The notes under the pieces: generated by a model
Databases searched by the model: none
Told to the model about the DNA's origin: nothing
The model's input: only the letters and a program-made list of their open reading frames with translations
Assembly (NCBI GenBank): GCA_016210055.1
Contig: JACQUZ010000041.1
Span: 52,625-116,624 of the forward strand
Origin: Deltaproteobacteria bacterium
Lineage (GTDB): Bacteria > Myxococcota_A > Polyangia > Haliangiales > SHYZ01
Direction of reading: 5' to 3'
DNA: 64,000 nucleotides
Shown here: piece by piece, positions 38,562 to 47,851 of the stretch
How the letters are laid out: every line of letters starts with the position of its first letter
Numbering within the stretch: the stretch's first letter is position 1
Position numbers and translations under genes: made by a program

Positions 38562-41500
38562 AGCCCGCCGCCGCCGGGATTCTCAAGCTAAAGCAAGTCC
38601 CCTTGCCCGGCTCGCTCTGAACCCAAATCATTCCTCCGTGCCGTTGCACGATCTCTCGGCTCAAGAACAAGCCCAACCCCATGCCTCGCGAGGAACGGAC
38701 TCCTTGCTCACCTTGGGCGAACTTCTCAAAGAGACGTTGCAGTTGCGCGGAGGGGATTCCTGGCCCAGTGTCCACCACATCGATTCGAACCAGCATGTCC
38801 TTGTCGCCGCCCACGAGGGGCAGGGGTACCCAGTCGGAGTCCTTGAGGCCCCCATGCTGGGGCTCTAGCTTCTCAATCTCTGTCCTAAGCTCTGCTCTTG
38901 CGGCTAGGGTAATGCTTCCTCTCTCCGTTAACTTGAGCGCGTTGCCGACGAGATTGGAGAGCACCTGAAAGAGCCGATCCGGGTTCCCAAGGGCACGGGG
39001 CAAGTCGGGCGGAGCAGATACCACCAGCGCGATCCCCTTGCGTGACGCCACGGCCTCGTAGGTGCTGCGTGCTTCCCCGAGGAGCTCGGCAACGTTGAGC
39101 GGCATCATGGGCCAGTTGACCTTGCCCCCTTCGACGCGAGCGAGCTCGAGGACGTTGTCGACCAGGCGTTTCAAGCGCTCCGCGTCGCGGTGGATGCGTG
39201 ACAAGAGGTCGAGCGCCGTCGCAGAGACATGAGCCTTCTCCTCGGGGAGAATGTCGGAGTAGCCAAGGATTCCCGAGAGAGGGTTGCGCACCTCGTGCGC
39301 CAGGACGGTCAGCAGTTCCGACTTCCGCTGCTCCTCCGCCACGAGCCGTGCGTTCTCAATTGCGATGGCCGCCTGGGAGGCGAGTGCCTCCAAGAGCGGC
39401 AGGTCGGCGGGTCCGCTTACTTCAGAAAGGCGCCGGCTGTCCACGTATACGATGCCCGTGATTTGGCCCTTGAGTCGCATTGGGGCGCACATGACGCTGC
39501 GCAGGCCGAGCGCCATGACCGACTTCTGCTCCCTGAGCGCGGCGTCGTCGGCTACGTCAGTCACCGCGACGGGATCGCCGTTCTGGATCACGCGGCGCAC
39601 GATGGAGCCAGAGAAATCCACGTCGGTGCGGTCGAAGTCGCGGGCGTCCCGCGCCCGGGTGCGCCTCATCCGTTCCGTCGGCCGGCCTCGTTCGTCGAGG
39701 AGCAGGATGAACCCGCGCTCGAAGCGGGTGACTTCTAGGATCTTGTCGAGGACGATCTCGAGGAGCTTCTCGAGGTCCATGCGCCCAGATGCGCGGGCGA
39801 CCTCCAAGAGAACCTCGAGGCCACCTCGGGCCAAGAAGTGGCTGCTGCGGGATCCCCCCAACTTGTCGGCATCGGGAAACAGGACCCGCTTTCGCTCGCG
39901 GGCGCGCAAGAGATCCCAGCGCGCACCCAACGCCGCAAAGGACTCGATGGCTCGATCGAGGTGATCCTCGGCGTCGGAAGGGCGAGTCCAGGTTAGTGCC
40001 AGCTCGGTGAGCTCCATGTCGACCTTCGCCTGCTCGTACCTAGCACCGAGCGACGTCACAATGGCGTGGGCCCGCTCGACGAACCAGGCCGCGGACTCGA
40101 GATCTCCTTGCAGCCGCAGGGCGTTGGCGGCCACGCGGTGGAGCGCCCCCTCTTCGAGCCGCGCCCCAGCGAGCCGCGCCTCGCGAGCCGCGTCGATCGC
40201 CTGGTCGAGCGCCACGTCAACGTGACCCACCGCAATCTCGAGCTCGCAAAGCCGACGGCGGGTTTCGATTTCGTCCTCTCGTGCGCCGAGTGACTTGAAG
40301 AGCTGCAGGCAGCGGTCGTAGAGGTCGCGCGCCGCTGGGAGATCACCCTGTCGCATGAGCGTTTCTCCCCGATTGCCGAGGACAAGGCCTACGGCATGCA
40401 ATCGACCGATCTTCTCGGCGATCGCTCGGCCTCTCTCGAGGAGAGCAAGGGCTTCCCTGAATTCTCCTCGGTCGCGGTGCAGGGAGCCGAGGTTGTTGAG
40501 TGCCATCACGAGCTCCTGGGAATCGTCAATGCGCTCGCAGAGGGTCCGGAACCTCTCCCACGCGCCATGCGCGCGGTCCCACTCCCCTTGGAAGTAGCAA
40601 GCGGCCCCCAGGTTGTTGACCGACTTTGCCTCCTGCTCGACCCGCCCCAGCTTGCGATACACGGCAATCGCTTGATCGAGGGAGTCAATCGCCCTGGCGT
40701 AGTCGCCGGCATGAATGCACGCATGGCCGTGGGTATGATGGACGTCCGCCCGCGTGAGATCCCCCAGGCCCGCCACGTCGGCGAGCGCCCCATCCAGGTG
40801 CACGAGCGCGACCCGCGGTTCACCCCGAAATGTCTCTACGTCCGCCCGTGTTTTGATGAGCAGCGCTCCCAGGTCCTTGTCACCTGCGGCCCGCGCGAGG
40901 GCAAGCCCACACGTGGAGTGCTCAACGGCCGCAGGGTACTCGGCGCGGTACATGCACACTCGCGCGAGTGCAAAGTGAAAGGCCGCTTCCTCCCGTTGCA
41001 GCTTCTCTTGGCGCGCCTGTGCGAGGCCCTTCATGAGCAACGCGAGCGCCTCGCCCGAATCGCCTCGTCGCCTCAAGAGCTCTGCGAGTTTTCGGGTGAT
41101 ACGCGCTCTGGGCAAGGGATCCGGTGCTAGGCGGAGTGCTCGCCGGTAGTCGCTTTCCGACTGGGAGGCGTCGCCGAGGGTCGCCCTTAGGTCTGCAAGG
41201 CGCTCGCACGTGACGGTGACCAGGTTGGCATCATGCCCGCGAGCCTCGGCCATGAGGGAGTCGGCCCGTGCAAGCCACGCGAGTGCGCCGTGAAAATCGT
41301 GGGCGGCCAAGCGCTCATCCGCAGCAGAAAGAGCAAAGCCGAGGCCTCTCTTGACATCTCCGACGGCGAGGGAGTGCCGCGCGAGGGCCGCGGGCGGGAT
41401 GGAGGTGCCCGTCTTGGCACGCCGCTCGAGCACCCTGGACGCGGCGCGGTGCAAGCGTGCGCGGGTGGACTCCTCGACCTGCGCGTAGAGACGGCGTGCC

Positions 41501-43386
41501 ACGGCCGGCTGCTGGAATTGCAGCGCCTCGCCCTCGGCCTCCCATTCCAGGACGTGAGCCGCGAGAGCGGGTGCGAGGGTGGTGAGAAGCCGCTCGTGGT
41601 CAACTCGGTCGCCCGTGACCTCGCCGAGAAGGTCCAGGTCGAAGCGCTCCCCAAGGACCGACGCCGCTTCGAGAAGCTGGCGGGTTTCCGCGGGAAGAGC
41701 GCCCAAGCGTCCGTTCGTGGAGAGGGGCACGCTGTCGAGTCGAAGCTCCGAGGCTCTATCGGTGAGCACCCAAGCCCCTCGCTGCCTGAGCAGGACGCCT
41801 TGCTCGATGAGCGATGCGAGGGCGCGCTCGATCAGCGCTGGGTTGCCGCCCGAGGCGCGGTGGACCGCAGAAACGAGCGAGTCGCCGATGTCGCTCCCGA
41901 AGAGCTGGTTAAGAAGCGTCCGGACGCTTCCTCGATCCAGGGGGGGGAGGTCGACGCGACGGAGCATGCTCGTGGCGAGCGATCCGAGGAGCGGCGCAAG
42001 CCCCTGGCCTTCCACGTCGGTCGTTGCGCCAAGGGCCAAGAGGACTCGTCCAGATGGGATTGCCCGGGCGAGGTACGCTAGGAGCGAGATGGTCCCGGCA
42101 TCCGCCTCGTGGACGTCATCAAAAGCAATGACTATTGGCTGGATTGCCGAGAGCTCGAGGACGAGGGCCGCGAGCGTTTCGGCGAGCGCGAATCGCGAGG
42201 AAGGATCGGCGTCGGCGGGTCCTACCGGTGATTTGCCTAGGAGCGCGAGGACCTGCTCCTTCCGCGGTGCGATCCGCTGCGCATGGCTAGGTTCTACCTC
42301 GGAGAACAGGCGCCGGAGCAGGTCTCCGACCGCGGCGTGGGCGAAATCGCTGCGGGTGGCTGCTCTTGCCCCGTAGAACTTCCCGCCTTGAAGCTGCACG
42401 GAAAGCCTGAGCTCGGACAGAAGCCGGCTCTTGCCGATGCCGGTCTCGCCAGAGATGAGGACGGCCGCCCCATGTCCCTCGCGTGCCTTCTCCCAAAGTG
42501 AAAGGAGATCATTCAGATCCCGGTCTCGACCGACGAGGGTCCCTCCAAGGTCGATCTGAGGGCGCTGGTCGCCGGTGAGGTCGAACTTGGTCCCGCCGAG
42601 GTCGTTGATTCGGGACAACACCTCGTCGGCCGACTGGAGGCGGGCCGCAGGTTCGGGTTCGGTCAGGGCGAGGATGAGCTCGCAGAGGCCCGTGGCAAGA
42701 TCCGAGCGGATGGTTCGGGGGTCGGGAGGTGGACCTTGGCGCTGCCCGCGGATGACTTCGGCCACATCCCCAGTGCCGAACGGCTGCTGCCCCGTGGCGA
42801 TTTCGTAGAGGACCACGCCGAGCGAGTACAGGTCGGAGCGCGCGTCCAGGCGCCCCGCGTAGACCTCGGGTGCGGCATACGAGAACGTCCCCCGAGCCGA
42901 AGCTCCTTGGGGATCTGCGAGCGGCGCTGCGAGGCCGAAGTCGACGAGCTTGCCGGCGCGCGAGGGCTCGCTCGCCAGGAGCTCTTCGTCGACGAGGATG
43001 TTCGAAGGCTTGATGTCCGCATGGACCATCCCGCGGGCGTGCAGGAACGCGAGAGCCCGAGCCACGCCGCCAATCAAGGGGTAGAAGCTCTCACTTGTGG
43101 GCGGCGGCGCGGCGGTTTTGAGGTCCCGACCGCGGACCAGCTCCATGGTAAAGAAGTCCTCCCCCTCGGGGGTCGTGCCAAAGTCGAAGACGCGGACGAT
43201 GTTGTCGTGGTGGAGGCGCGCGAGGGCCAGGAACTCGCCCCGAAGGTGCGCTCGCCCTGCTGCTCGCGGCATGATCTTGAGCGCGCGTATTTCCTGGGTC
43301 GCCAAGTCCTCGGCGCGGTACACCGTGCCGAGCCCCCCTTCTCCCAGACGTTCGAGAATCCGATAGCGCTCCATCTTCGCGGGCAT
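38560..43386 (-). CDS. Ser/Thr kinase - AAA ATPase - TPR - GAF - histidine kinase hybrid
   Basis: 1,608 residues from ATG 43386; the frame is open to 43629 but that part lies in the inverted-repeat region, and ATG 43374 is an alternative. Order: Hanks kinase (about 5-265; LGEGGLGTVY, catalytic Lys in ALKIM, HADIKPSN replacing HRDLKPxN, VDFG); ATPase with Walker A SGETGIGKS (about 312) and IVIAFDDVHEAD; helical/TPR repeats (about 740-1150); GAF (about 1200-1345); HisKA with phosphorylatable His in LTVLAHEVRNPLSG (about 1362); HATPase with NLVGNALKL, DTGPGIP and GMGLGLFLSREIV. It combines Ser/Thr and His kinase signalling in one soluble protein, as in other myxobacterial hybrids. No receiver follows; the partner is unknown. 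Confidence 0.93.
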   Translation of the reverse strand: MPAKMERYRILERLGEGGLGTVYRAEDLATQEIRALKIMPRAAGRAHLRGEFLALARLHHDNIVRVFDFGTTPEGEDFFTMELVRGRDLKTAAPPPTSESFYPLIGGVARALAFLHARGMVHADIKPSNILVDEELLASEPSRAGKLVDFGLAAPLADPQGASARGTFSYAAPEVYAGRLDARSDLYSLGVVLYEIATGQQPFGTGDVAEVIRGQRQGPPPDPRTIRSDLATGLCELILALTEPEPAARLQSADEVLSRINDLGGTKFDLTGDQRPQIDLGGTLVGRDRDLNDLLSLWEKAREGHGAAVLISGETGIGKSRLLSELRLSVQLQGGKFYGARAATRSDFAHAAVGDLLRRLFSEVEPSHAQRIAPRKEQVLALLGKSPVGPADADPSSRFALAETLAALVLELSAIQPIVIAFDDVHEADAGTISLLAYLARAIPSGRVLLALGATTDVEGQGLAPLLGSLATSMLRRVDLPPLDRGSVRTLLNQLFGSDIGDSLVSAVHRASGGNPALIERALASLIEQGVLLRQRGAWVLTDRASELRLDSVPLSTNGRLGALPAETRQLLEAASVLGERFDLDLLGEVTGDRVDHERLLTTLAPALAAHVLEWEAEGEALQFQQPAVARRLYAQVEESTRARLHRAASRVLERRAKTGTSIPPAALARHSLAVGDVKRGLGFALSAADERLAAHDFHGALAWLARADSLMAEARGHDANLVTVTCERLADLRATLGDASQSESDYRRALRLAPDPLPRARITRKLAELLRRRGDSGEALALLMKGLAQARQEKLQREEAAFHFALARVCMYRAEYPAAVEHSTCGLALARAAGDKDLGALLIKTRADVETFRGEPRVALVHLDGALADVAGLGDLTRADVHHTHGHACIHAGDYARAIDSLDQAIAVYRKLGRVEQEAKSVNNLGAACYFQGEWDRAHGAWERFRTLCERIDDSQELVMALNNLGSLHRDRGEFREALALLERGRAIAEKIGRLHAVGLVLGNRGETLMRQGDLPAARDLYDRCLQLFKSLGAREDEIETRRRLCELEIAVGHVDVALDQAIDAAREARLAGARLEEGALHRVAANALRLQGDLESAAWFVERAHAIVTSLGARYEQAKVDMELTELALTWTRPSDAEDHLDRAIESFAALGARWDLLRARERKRVLFPDADKLGGSRSSHFLARGGLEVLLEVARASGRMDLEKLLEIVLDKILEVTRFERGFILLLDERGRPTERMRRTRARDARDFDRTDVDFSGSIVRRVIQNGDPVAVTDVADDAALREQKSVMALGLRSVMCAPMRLKGQITGIVYVDSRRLSEVSGPADLPLLEALASQAAIAIENARLVAEEQRKSELLTVLAHEVRNPLSGILGYSDILPEEKAHVSATALDLLSRIHRDAERLKRLVDNVLELARVEGGKVNWPMMPLNVAELLGEARSTYEAVASRKGIALVVSAPPDLPRALGNPDRLFQVLSNLVGNALKLTERGSITLAARAELRTEIEKLEPQHGGLKDSDWVPLPLVGGDKDMLVRIDVVDTGPGIPSAQLQRLFEKFAQGEQGVRSSRGMGLGLFLSREIVQRHGGMIWVQSEPGKGTCFSLRIPAAAG

Positions 43387-43446
43387 TATATGGGGACACG
43401 CACCGCAGGTCCAAGCGCCGATAATTACAAGCGGATCGTGCCCCCT

Positions 43447-43607
43447 AGGGCCCGCGGCGGAATAAATCGATCGGAGATCGCGGACGAGACGCCCGGGTGG
43501 CGAGGCGCGAGGAGGGAGCATACCCGTCGGTACGTGACCGACGAGCAACGAAGCCGGCCGGGATGGATCGGCCGCGAGAACGATCGAGTTATTTCGCCGC
43601 GGGCCCT
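43447..43607. repeat. 161-bp element with 27-bp imperfect inverted ends (MITE-like)
   Basis: The left end 43447-43473 and the right end 43581-43607 are reverse complements at 25 of 27 positions (core GGGCCCGCGGCG). The 107-bp interior holds two smaller hairpins, one around 43525-43541 (GTCGGT...ACCGAC) and one around 43554-43573. The right end coincides with the last base of the aminotransferase stop codon, so the element abuts that gene exactly. No coding capacity. No clear target-site duplication was found. It may be a miniature inverted-repeat transposable element, or a structured RNA or bidirectional terminator. Confidence 0.55.
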
Positions 43608-44812
43608 TAGGACAGGCGGGAGAGGGCATCGGCCATGCGCGCGATGCCGCGAGTGATGTTCTCCATGGAGGTAGCGTAGGACAACCGCACGAAGCCAGGG
43701 GCGCCGAAGCCCGAGCCAGGCACTACCGCTATCTTGCCTTCGTCGAGCAGGTAATCACAAAGAGCCACGTCATCCTGGACTTGCTTGCCGGTCGGTGCGT
43801 GCTTGCCCACGTACGCTGAGACGTCTGGAAAAGCGTAGAACGCGCCCTGCGGATCAAAGCAGCGAACCCCGGGGATCGAACGCAACCCGTCAACCATTAC
43901 GGAACGCCGCTTGTCGAACTCGCGGCGCATCACCTCCACGCACTCCTCCGGCCCTTCCAGCGCCGCCACCGCCGCCGCCTGGGCAATGGACGTGATGTTT
44001 GACGTAGATTGTCCCTGGAGGGTATTCACGGCGTCGATGATGGGCTTGGGTCCTGCCATGAACCCGATCCGCCAGCCCGTCATGGCATGGCTCTTGGACA
44101 GGCCGTCGACCACCACCGTGAGCTCGGCCATTTTCGGGGATAGGGTCGCGATCTGGTGAAACACGAAGTCGCCGTACACCAGTCGGCGGTAGATGTCGTC
44201 CGACACCACGAGGATCTCATGTTCCTCGAAAATCGGGCGCAGCGCTTCGAGCGAGGCACGGTCGTAACCGGCACCCGTGGGATTCGACGGGGAGTTCAGC
44301 ACAAAGGCCCGCGTGCGCGGGGTGATGGCCATCCTGAGGCTTTCAGGGGTCACCCGGAATCCGCTCGCGGCCGTGGTCGGCAATATGACGGGCTTGCCGT
44401 CGGCGAGCATGACCATGTCAGGATAGGAGACCCAGTAGGGAGCGGGGATGATGACCTCGTCCCCGGGATCGAGCAGCACCTGGAAGAGATTATAGAGGGA
44501 GTGCTTGGCCCCGACCGAAACGATCACTTGCTCGGGGGAAAAGCGCAAGCCGTGAGCTCGCTCGAGCTCCTTGGCGACGGCCTTGCGCAAGGACGGCGTG
44601 CCAGCCACGTGGGTGTACTTGGTGTCGCCCAAGTCGAGGGCCCGCTTGGCCGCTTCCTTGATGTGCGCGGGCGTGTCGAAATCAGGCTCCCCGGCCCCGA
44701 ATCCAATGACGTCCATCCCCTCGGCGCGAAGCTTCGCCGCCTTGGCGGTGACCGCCAGGGTGATGGACGGCTTGATCGGGGCGAGACGTGACGCTAGGCG
44801 AACTATGCTCAT
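43607..44812 (-). CDS. aspC: Class I PLP-dependent aminotransferase (aspartate aminotransferase-like)
   Basis: 401 residues. AAT-I family features: GEPDFDTP near the N-terminus, SVGAKHSLYNLFQVLLDPGDEVIIPAPYWVSY (PLP phosphate/ring binding), NSPSNPTGA, DDIYRRLVYG (Asp and Tyr PLP ligands), and the PLP Schiff-base Lys in DGLSKSHAMTGWRIG (about residue 238). C-terminal GFGAPGFVRLSYATS has the substrate carboxylate Arg. Probably an aspartate/prephenate-type aminotransferase of subgroup I-gamma. Overlaps coaD (ATGA), so it is the last gene of rsmD-coaD-aspC. Confidence 0.93.
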   Translation of the reverse strand: MSIVRLASRLAPIKPSITLAVTAKAAKLRAEGMDVIGFGAGEPDFDTPAHIKEAAKRALDLGDTKYTHVAGTPSLRKAVAKELERAHGLRFSPEQVIVSVGAKHSLYNLFQVLLDPGDEVIIPAPYWVSYPDMVMLADGKPVILPTTAASGFRVTPESLRMAITPRTRAFVLNSPSNPTGAGYDRASLEALRPIFEEHEILVVSDDIYRRLVYGDFVFHQIATLSPKMAELTVVVDGLSKSHAMTGWRIGFMAGPKPIIDAVNTLQGQSTSNITSIAQAAAVAALEGPEECVEVMRREFDKRRSVMVDGLRSIPGVRCFDPQGAFYAFPDVSAYVGKHAPTGKQVQDDVALCDYLLDEGKIAVVPGSGFGAPGFVRLSYATSMENITRGIARMADALSRLS

Positions 44813-45351
44813 GGACGGGATCCTCCTGTCCTCTCAAACTTCTTTTCGAGAGCGCGGCACACGGAATCTGGAACGAGCCCCGAAACGTCGCCGCCGAAGC
44901 TTGCCACCTCTTTGATGAGAGACGAGCTCACGTAGAAGTTTTCCTCCGCCGTCATGAGGAACATGGTGTCCACGTTGGGGGCGAGTCGGCGGTTCATGAC
45001 CGCCAGCTGAAACTCGTATTCAAAGTCCGCGGGGGCGCGCAGGCCCCTCACGATGGTGATGGCGCCGCGCTTCTGGCAGTAGTCCACGAGGAGCCCGCCG
45101 AAGACGTCGAACTCCACTCGCCCGATGTCGCCTTCAGAGCCCAGCGCCTCGCGGATGAAGCCGATTCGCTCGTCGACCGAGAACAGGGGAGCCTTGCGAA
45201 CATTGTCCGCAATCGCGACGATCACGCGGTCGAACACGACGAGGCTTCGTCGGAGGATATCGACGTGGCCGTTGGTGATCGGGTCGAACGTTCCAGGGTA
45301 GACCGCAACGCGGGATCGCGTGCCGGCGATGGGGATCGTCGCTGGGATCAT
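44809..45351 (-). CDS. coaD: Pantetheine-phosphate adenylyltransferase CoaD
   Basis: 180 residues from ATG 45351 (MIPATIPIAGTRSRVAVYPG); the frame extends upstream to 45411 but overlaps rsmD. Family motifs: YPGTFDPITNGHVDIL (with the TxGH nucleotidyltransferase signature), RGLRAPADFEYEFQLAVMNRRLAP, YVSSSLIKEVASFGGDVSGLVP. It makes dephospho-CoA from 4'-phosphopantetheine and ATP. Follows rsmD with a 4-base overlap, the usual rsmD-coaD pair. Confidence 0.97.
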   Translation of the reverse strand: MIPATIPIAGTRSRVAVYPGTFDPITNGHVDILRRSLVVFDRVIVAIADNVRKAPLFSVDERIGFIREALGSEGDIGRVEFDVFGGLLVDYCQKRGAITIVRGLRAPADFEYEFQLAVMNRRLAPNVDTMFLMTAEENFYVSSSLIKEVASFGGDVSGLVPDSVCRALEKKFERTGGSRP

Positions 45352-45908
45352 GCTGCTCTCCGATAGAAGGAAACCACGGTGTCTCCGTACTGGCGCTCGT
45401 CGTGACGACACAGTACCCCAAGAGCGTGCTCGAGAGGCATCCGACGATCATGTTCAACCACGAGCACTGCGTCCTCGGCAAGAAGCCCTTCGGCCGGCCC
45501 AGCGAGGCAGGAAAGCGCACGCGCCGCCTCATCGCCAAAATAGGGCGGGTCAAGAAGCACCAGGTCGAACCGTCGCCCCTCCTTGAGCAACCGCCCGAGC
45601 GCGGGGACCACGTCTGCACGGTGCACGCGCGCCCGGTGGGAGAACCCCAGTGCCCTCAGGTTTTCCAGGATGCATCGGACGGCCTCGCCCGACCGATCCA
45701 CAAAGACAGCCTCCGTGGCACCACGCGAAAGGGCCTCGAGTCCTAGCCCACCCGCACCGGCATACAAGTCGAGCACTCGGGTCGAAGGTGGAAGAGGGCC
45801 TAACATGTTGAAAATGGCTTCTCGCACCCGATCGGCTGTTGGGCGCGTCGCCGCGCCCTTGGGCGCGCGGATCTTGCGACCCCCGGCCGCCCCCCCGATG
45901 ATCCGCAT
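45348..45908 (-). CDS. rsmD: 16S rRNA (guanine-966-N2)-methyltransferase RsmD
   Basis: 186 residues. RsmD signature: MRIIGGAAGGRKIRAPKG, then RPTADRVREAIFNML, SAM-binding VLDLYAGAGGLGLEALSRGA and the catalytic DPPY (LLDPPYFGD). It methylates G966 of 16S rRNA. First gene of the minus-strand rsmD-coaD-aspC unit, divergent from the acyl-CoA ligase. Confidence 0.95.
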   Translation of the reverse strand: MRIIGGAAGGRKIRAPKGAATRPTADRVREAIFNMLGPLPPSTRVLDLYAGAGGLGLEALSRGATEAVFVDRSGEAVRCILENLRALGFSHRARVHRADVVPALGRLLKEGRRFDLVLLDPPYFGDEAARALSCLAGPAEGLLAEDAVLVVEHDRRMPLEHALGVLCRHDERQYGDTVVSFYRRAA

Positions 45909-45997
45909 GGGGGCGCCTTGTAGTCTGAAGCGCAGTCGCTGTCAAATCCAAACCATTCCGAAATCCGAGAGCCTTGTCTATAATAGCCGTTACACTC

Positions 45998-47572
45998 ATG
46001 CCTAGCCCTCGCCTGAACCTCGCCGAGGTACTCTTAGGCCCACCCATGCGCTCGGACCAGATCGCGGTGCGCGAGCCTGGCCGATGGTGGACCTACGGGG
46101 AGCTTTCGGCGCGTGTAGCCAAGATCGGGGGAGGGCTTCTCTCCCTTGGAGTACGACCGGGCGATCGGGTGGCCGTGCTCATGCCAGACGGGTTGGATGC
46201 AGTGGCCTCGATTCTCGGCACCATTTGGATCGGGGCCATCGCCACTCCGCTGTCCGAGCTCTGCCACCCCATCGACCTGCGGGACCTGGTCAAGGACTCC
46301 GGGGCCACGGTGGCCCTCGTCCACGGTGGCCTTGAACCAGGATTTGACGAGGTCCGCCGTGAAATGGACTCGTTGCGGGAGGTCCTGGTCTTGGGCCCAG
46401 CACGAGGATCCGAAAAGGTGCTGGAGGATCTGCTCGTCCAGGCGGAACCGGCCAGGCCTGCGGACACCCAAGCGGATGACCCGGCGCTCCTCGTCTACGG
46501 CACGAGCTGCGATGGCGCCGCGCCGCGCGGCGTGCTCCACGCCCACGAAGCTCCCTTGGCTTCATTCCGCCTGTATGCGCAAGGGGTGCTCGCGATTTCG
46601 GAGAACGATCGCGTTTTTTCGGCGGCCAAGCTAGCCACCCCATTTGGGTTCGGCGCTGGGCTCGTGTTTCCACTGGCCGCCGGAGCGCAGGCTATCTACC
46701 TTCCGTTGCAGCCAAAGACGCGGAATGTCCTGGAGCTCCTGCGGTCGTTTCGACCCACGGTCATGTTCGCCTCGCCGTCGCTGTATGGTCAACTGGTTGA
46801 GGACACCGAGCCGAATCCGCCGGCCGCAGCATTGATGTCGTCGCTCCGGGCGTGCGTGGCCGGTTCAGAGTCCCTGCCGGCGACGCTCGCTTCGCGGGTG
46901 AAAGATCGGCTTGGGGTCGACGTCCTGGCCTCCTATGGGCTAGCCGAGGCATTCCATTCGGTTCTGGCCAACACTCCGAGCGCCCAAAGGCGCGGTTCTT
47001 CGGGGCTGGTGGTACCGGGGTACCGCGCCCGCGTGGTCGATGAGGAAGGCCAGGAGGTGCGAGAGAACCAGATCGGTACCCTCGAGCTGGCAGGTCCTTC
47101 GCTGGCGCTCGGGTACTGGAATCAGAAGCAAGAGACCGAGGCCACGTTCAGGAACCAGTGGCTTCACACGGGCGATCGATTTCTTGTCGACCAGGACGGG
47201 TTCCTTTTTCACTGTGGGCGCGCCGACGAGTTCTTCAAAGTGGGCGGAAAATGGGTTTCTCCCATTGAGGTGGAGCGCACGTTGCTCCTGCATGAGGCCG
47301 TCTGGGAGTGCGCCGTCGTCGGTGCCGAGGATGCCGACGGGCTCATCAAGCCCTATGCCTACGTCGTCACAAACGTTGGTCACGAGCCGGGGGCCGAGCT
47401 CGAGCAGGAGCTCATCGACTTCGTCAAGCAGGCGATCGCCCCTTACAAGTACCCGCGCTGGATCGAGTTCGTCGACCAGCTCCCCAAGGGCCCACACGGG
47501 AAAGTGCTCCGGTTCAAGCTCATGCCCAAGCCAGGCAAGAGACGGCGGACCTCAACGACCCTGCCCGGCTGA
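45998..47572 (+). CDS. AMP-dependent acyl-CoA synthetase (benzoate-CoA-ligase-like)
   Basis: 524 residues from ATG 45998; an upstream start at 45974 is less likely, and TATAAT lies just ahead at 45979-45984. ANL-superfamily layout: N-terminal domain, YGLAEAFHSVLAN, GTLELAGPSLALGYWN, LHTGDRF (A7 Asp), GRADEFFKVGGKWVSPIEVE hinge (A8) and the C-terminal catalytic Lys in LPKGPHGKVLRFKL. Closest resemblance is to the benzoate-CoA ligase branch. The phosphate-binding loop reads YGTSCDGAAPRGV instead of the usual YxSGTTGxPKGV: one extra residue and Arg instead of Lys. Substrate therefore uncertain; adenylation activity may be altered. Confidence 0.85.
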   Translation: MPSPRLNLAEVLLGPPMRSDQIAVREPGRWWTYGELSARVAKIGGGLLSLGVRPGDRVAVLMPDGLDAVASILGTIWIGAIATPLSELCHPIDLRDLVKDSGATVALVHGGLEPGFDEVRREMDSLREVLVLGPARGSEKVLEDLLVQAEPARPADTQADDPALLVYGTSCDGAAPRGVLHAHEAPLASFRLYAQGVLAISENDRVFSAAKLATPFGFGAGLVFPLAAGAQAIYLPLQPKTRNVLELLRSFRPTVMFASPSLYGQLVEDTEPNPPAAALMSSLRACVAGSESLPATLASRVKDRLGVDVLASYGLAEAFHSVLANTPSAQRRGSSGLVVPGYRARVVDEEGQEVRENQIGTLELAGPSLALGYWNQKQETEATFRNQWLHTGDRFLVDQDGFLFHCGRADEFFKVGGKWVSPIEVERTLLLHEAVWECAVVGAEDADGLIKPYAYVVTNVGHEPGAELEQELIDFVKQAIAPYKYPRWIEFVDQLPKGPHGKVLRFKLMPKPGKRRRTSTTLPG

Positions 47573-47851
47573 ACGTGGAAAGAAGCTCGCCGACTTGGCC
47601 GGCATGATTCCCGACAGCGCTCCTGCCGAACTTCTATTCCGCGTGGGAGCACGCTACCTGGCTCCCGTGGAGCAATCCACGGCGTGCTCTCCGAACGCTG
47701 GTCAACTTGCCTAGTCGACTAGTCGTAAGAAGGGCGTCCGTCGAAGACACGCCCAAAGGTCTCACTTGGTTTGCCTCCTTTCCCCCTGCTTCTTTGCGGC
47801 ACGTAACGTGCTGTGGGTGCGCCGCGAGCGGAAGCAAGGAGTCAGAACCCA
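47573..47851. other. Intergenic region with a palindrome, no gene
   Basis: Between the acyl-CoA ligase and the PHP lipoprotein. Contains the palindrome TAGTCGACTA at 47713-47722. I see no small gene I can support and no T-rich terminator. The downstream gene has AAGGAG ten bases before its start. Confidence 0.4.
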
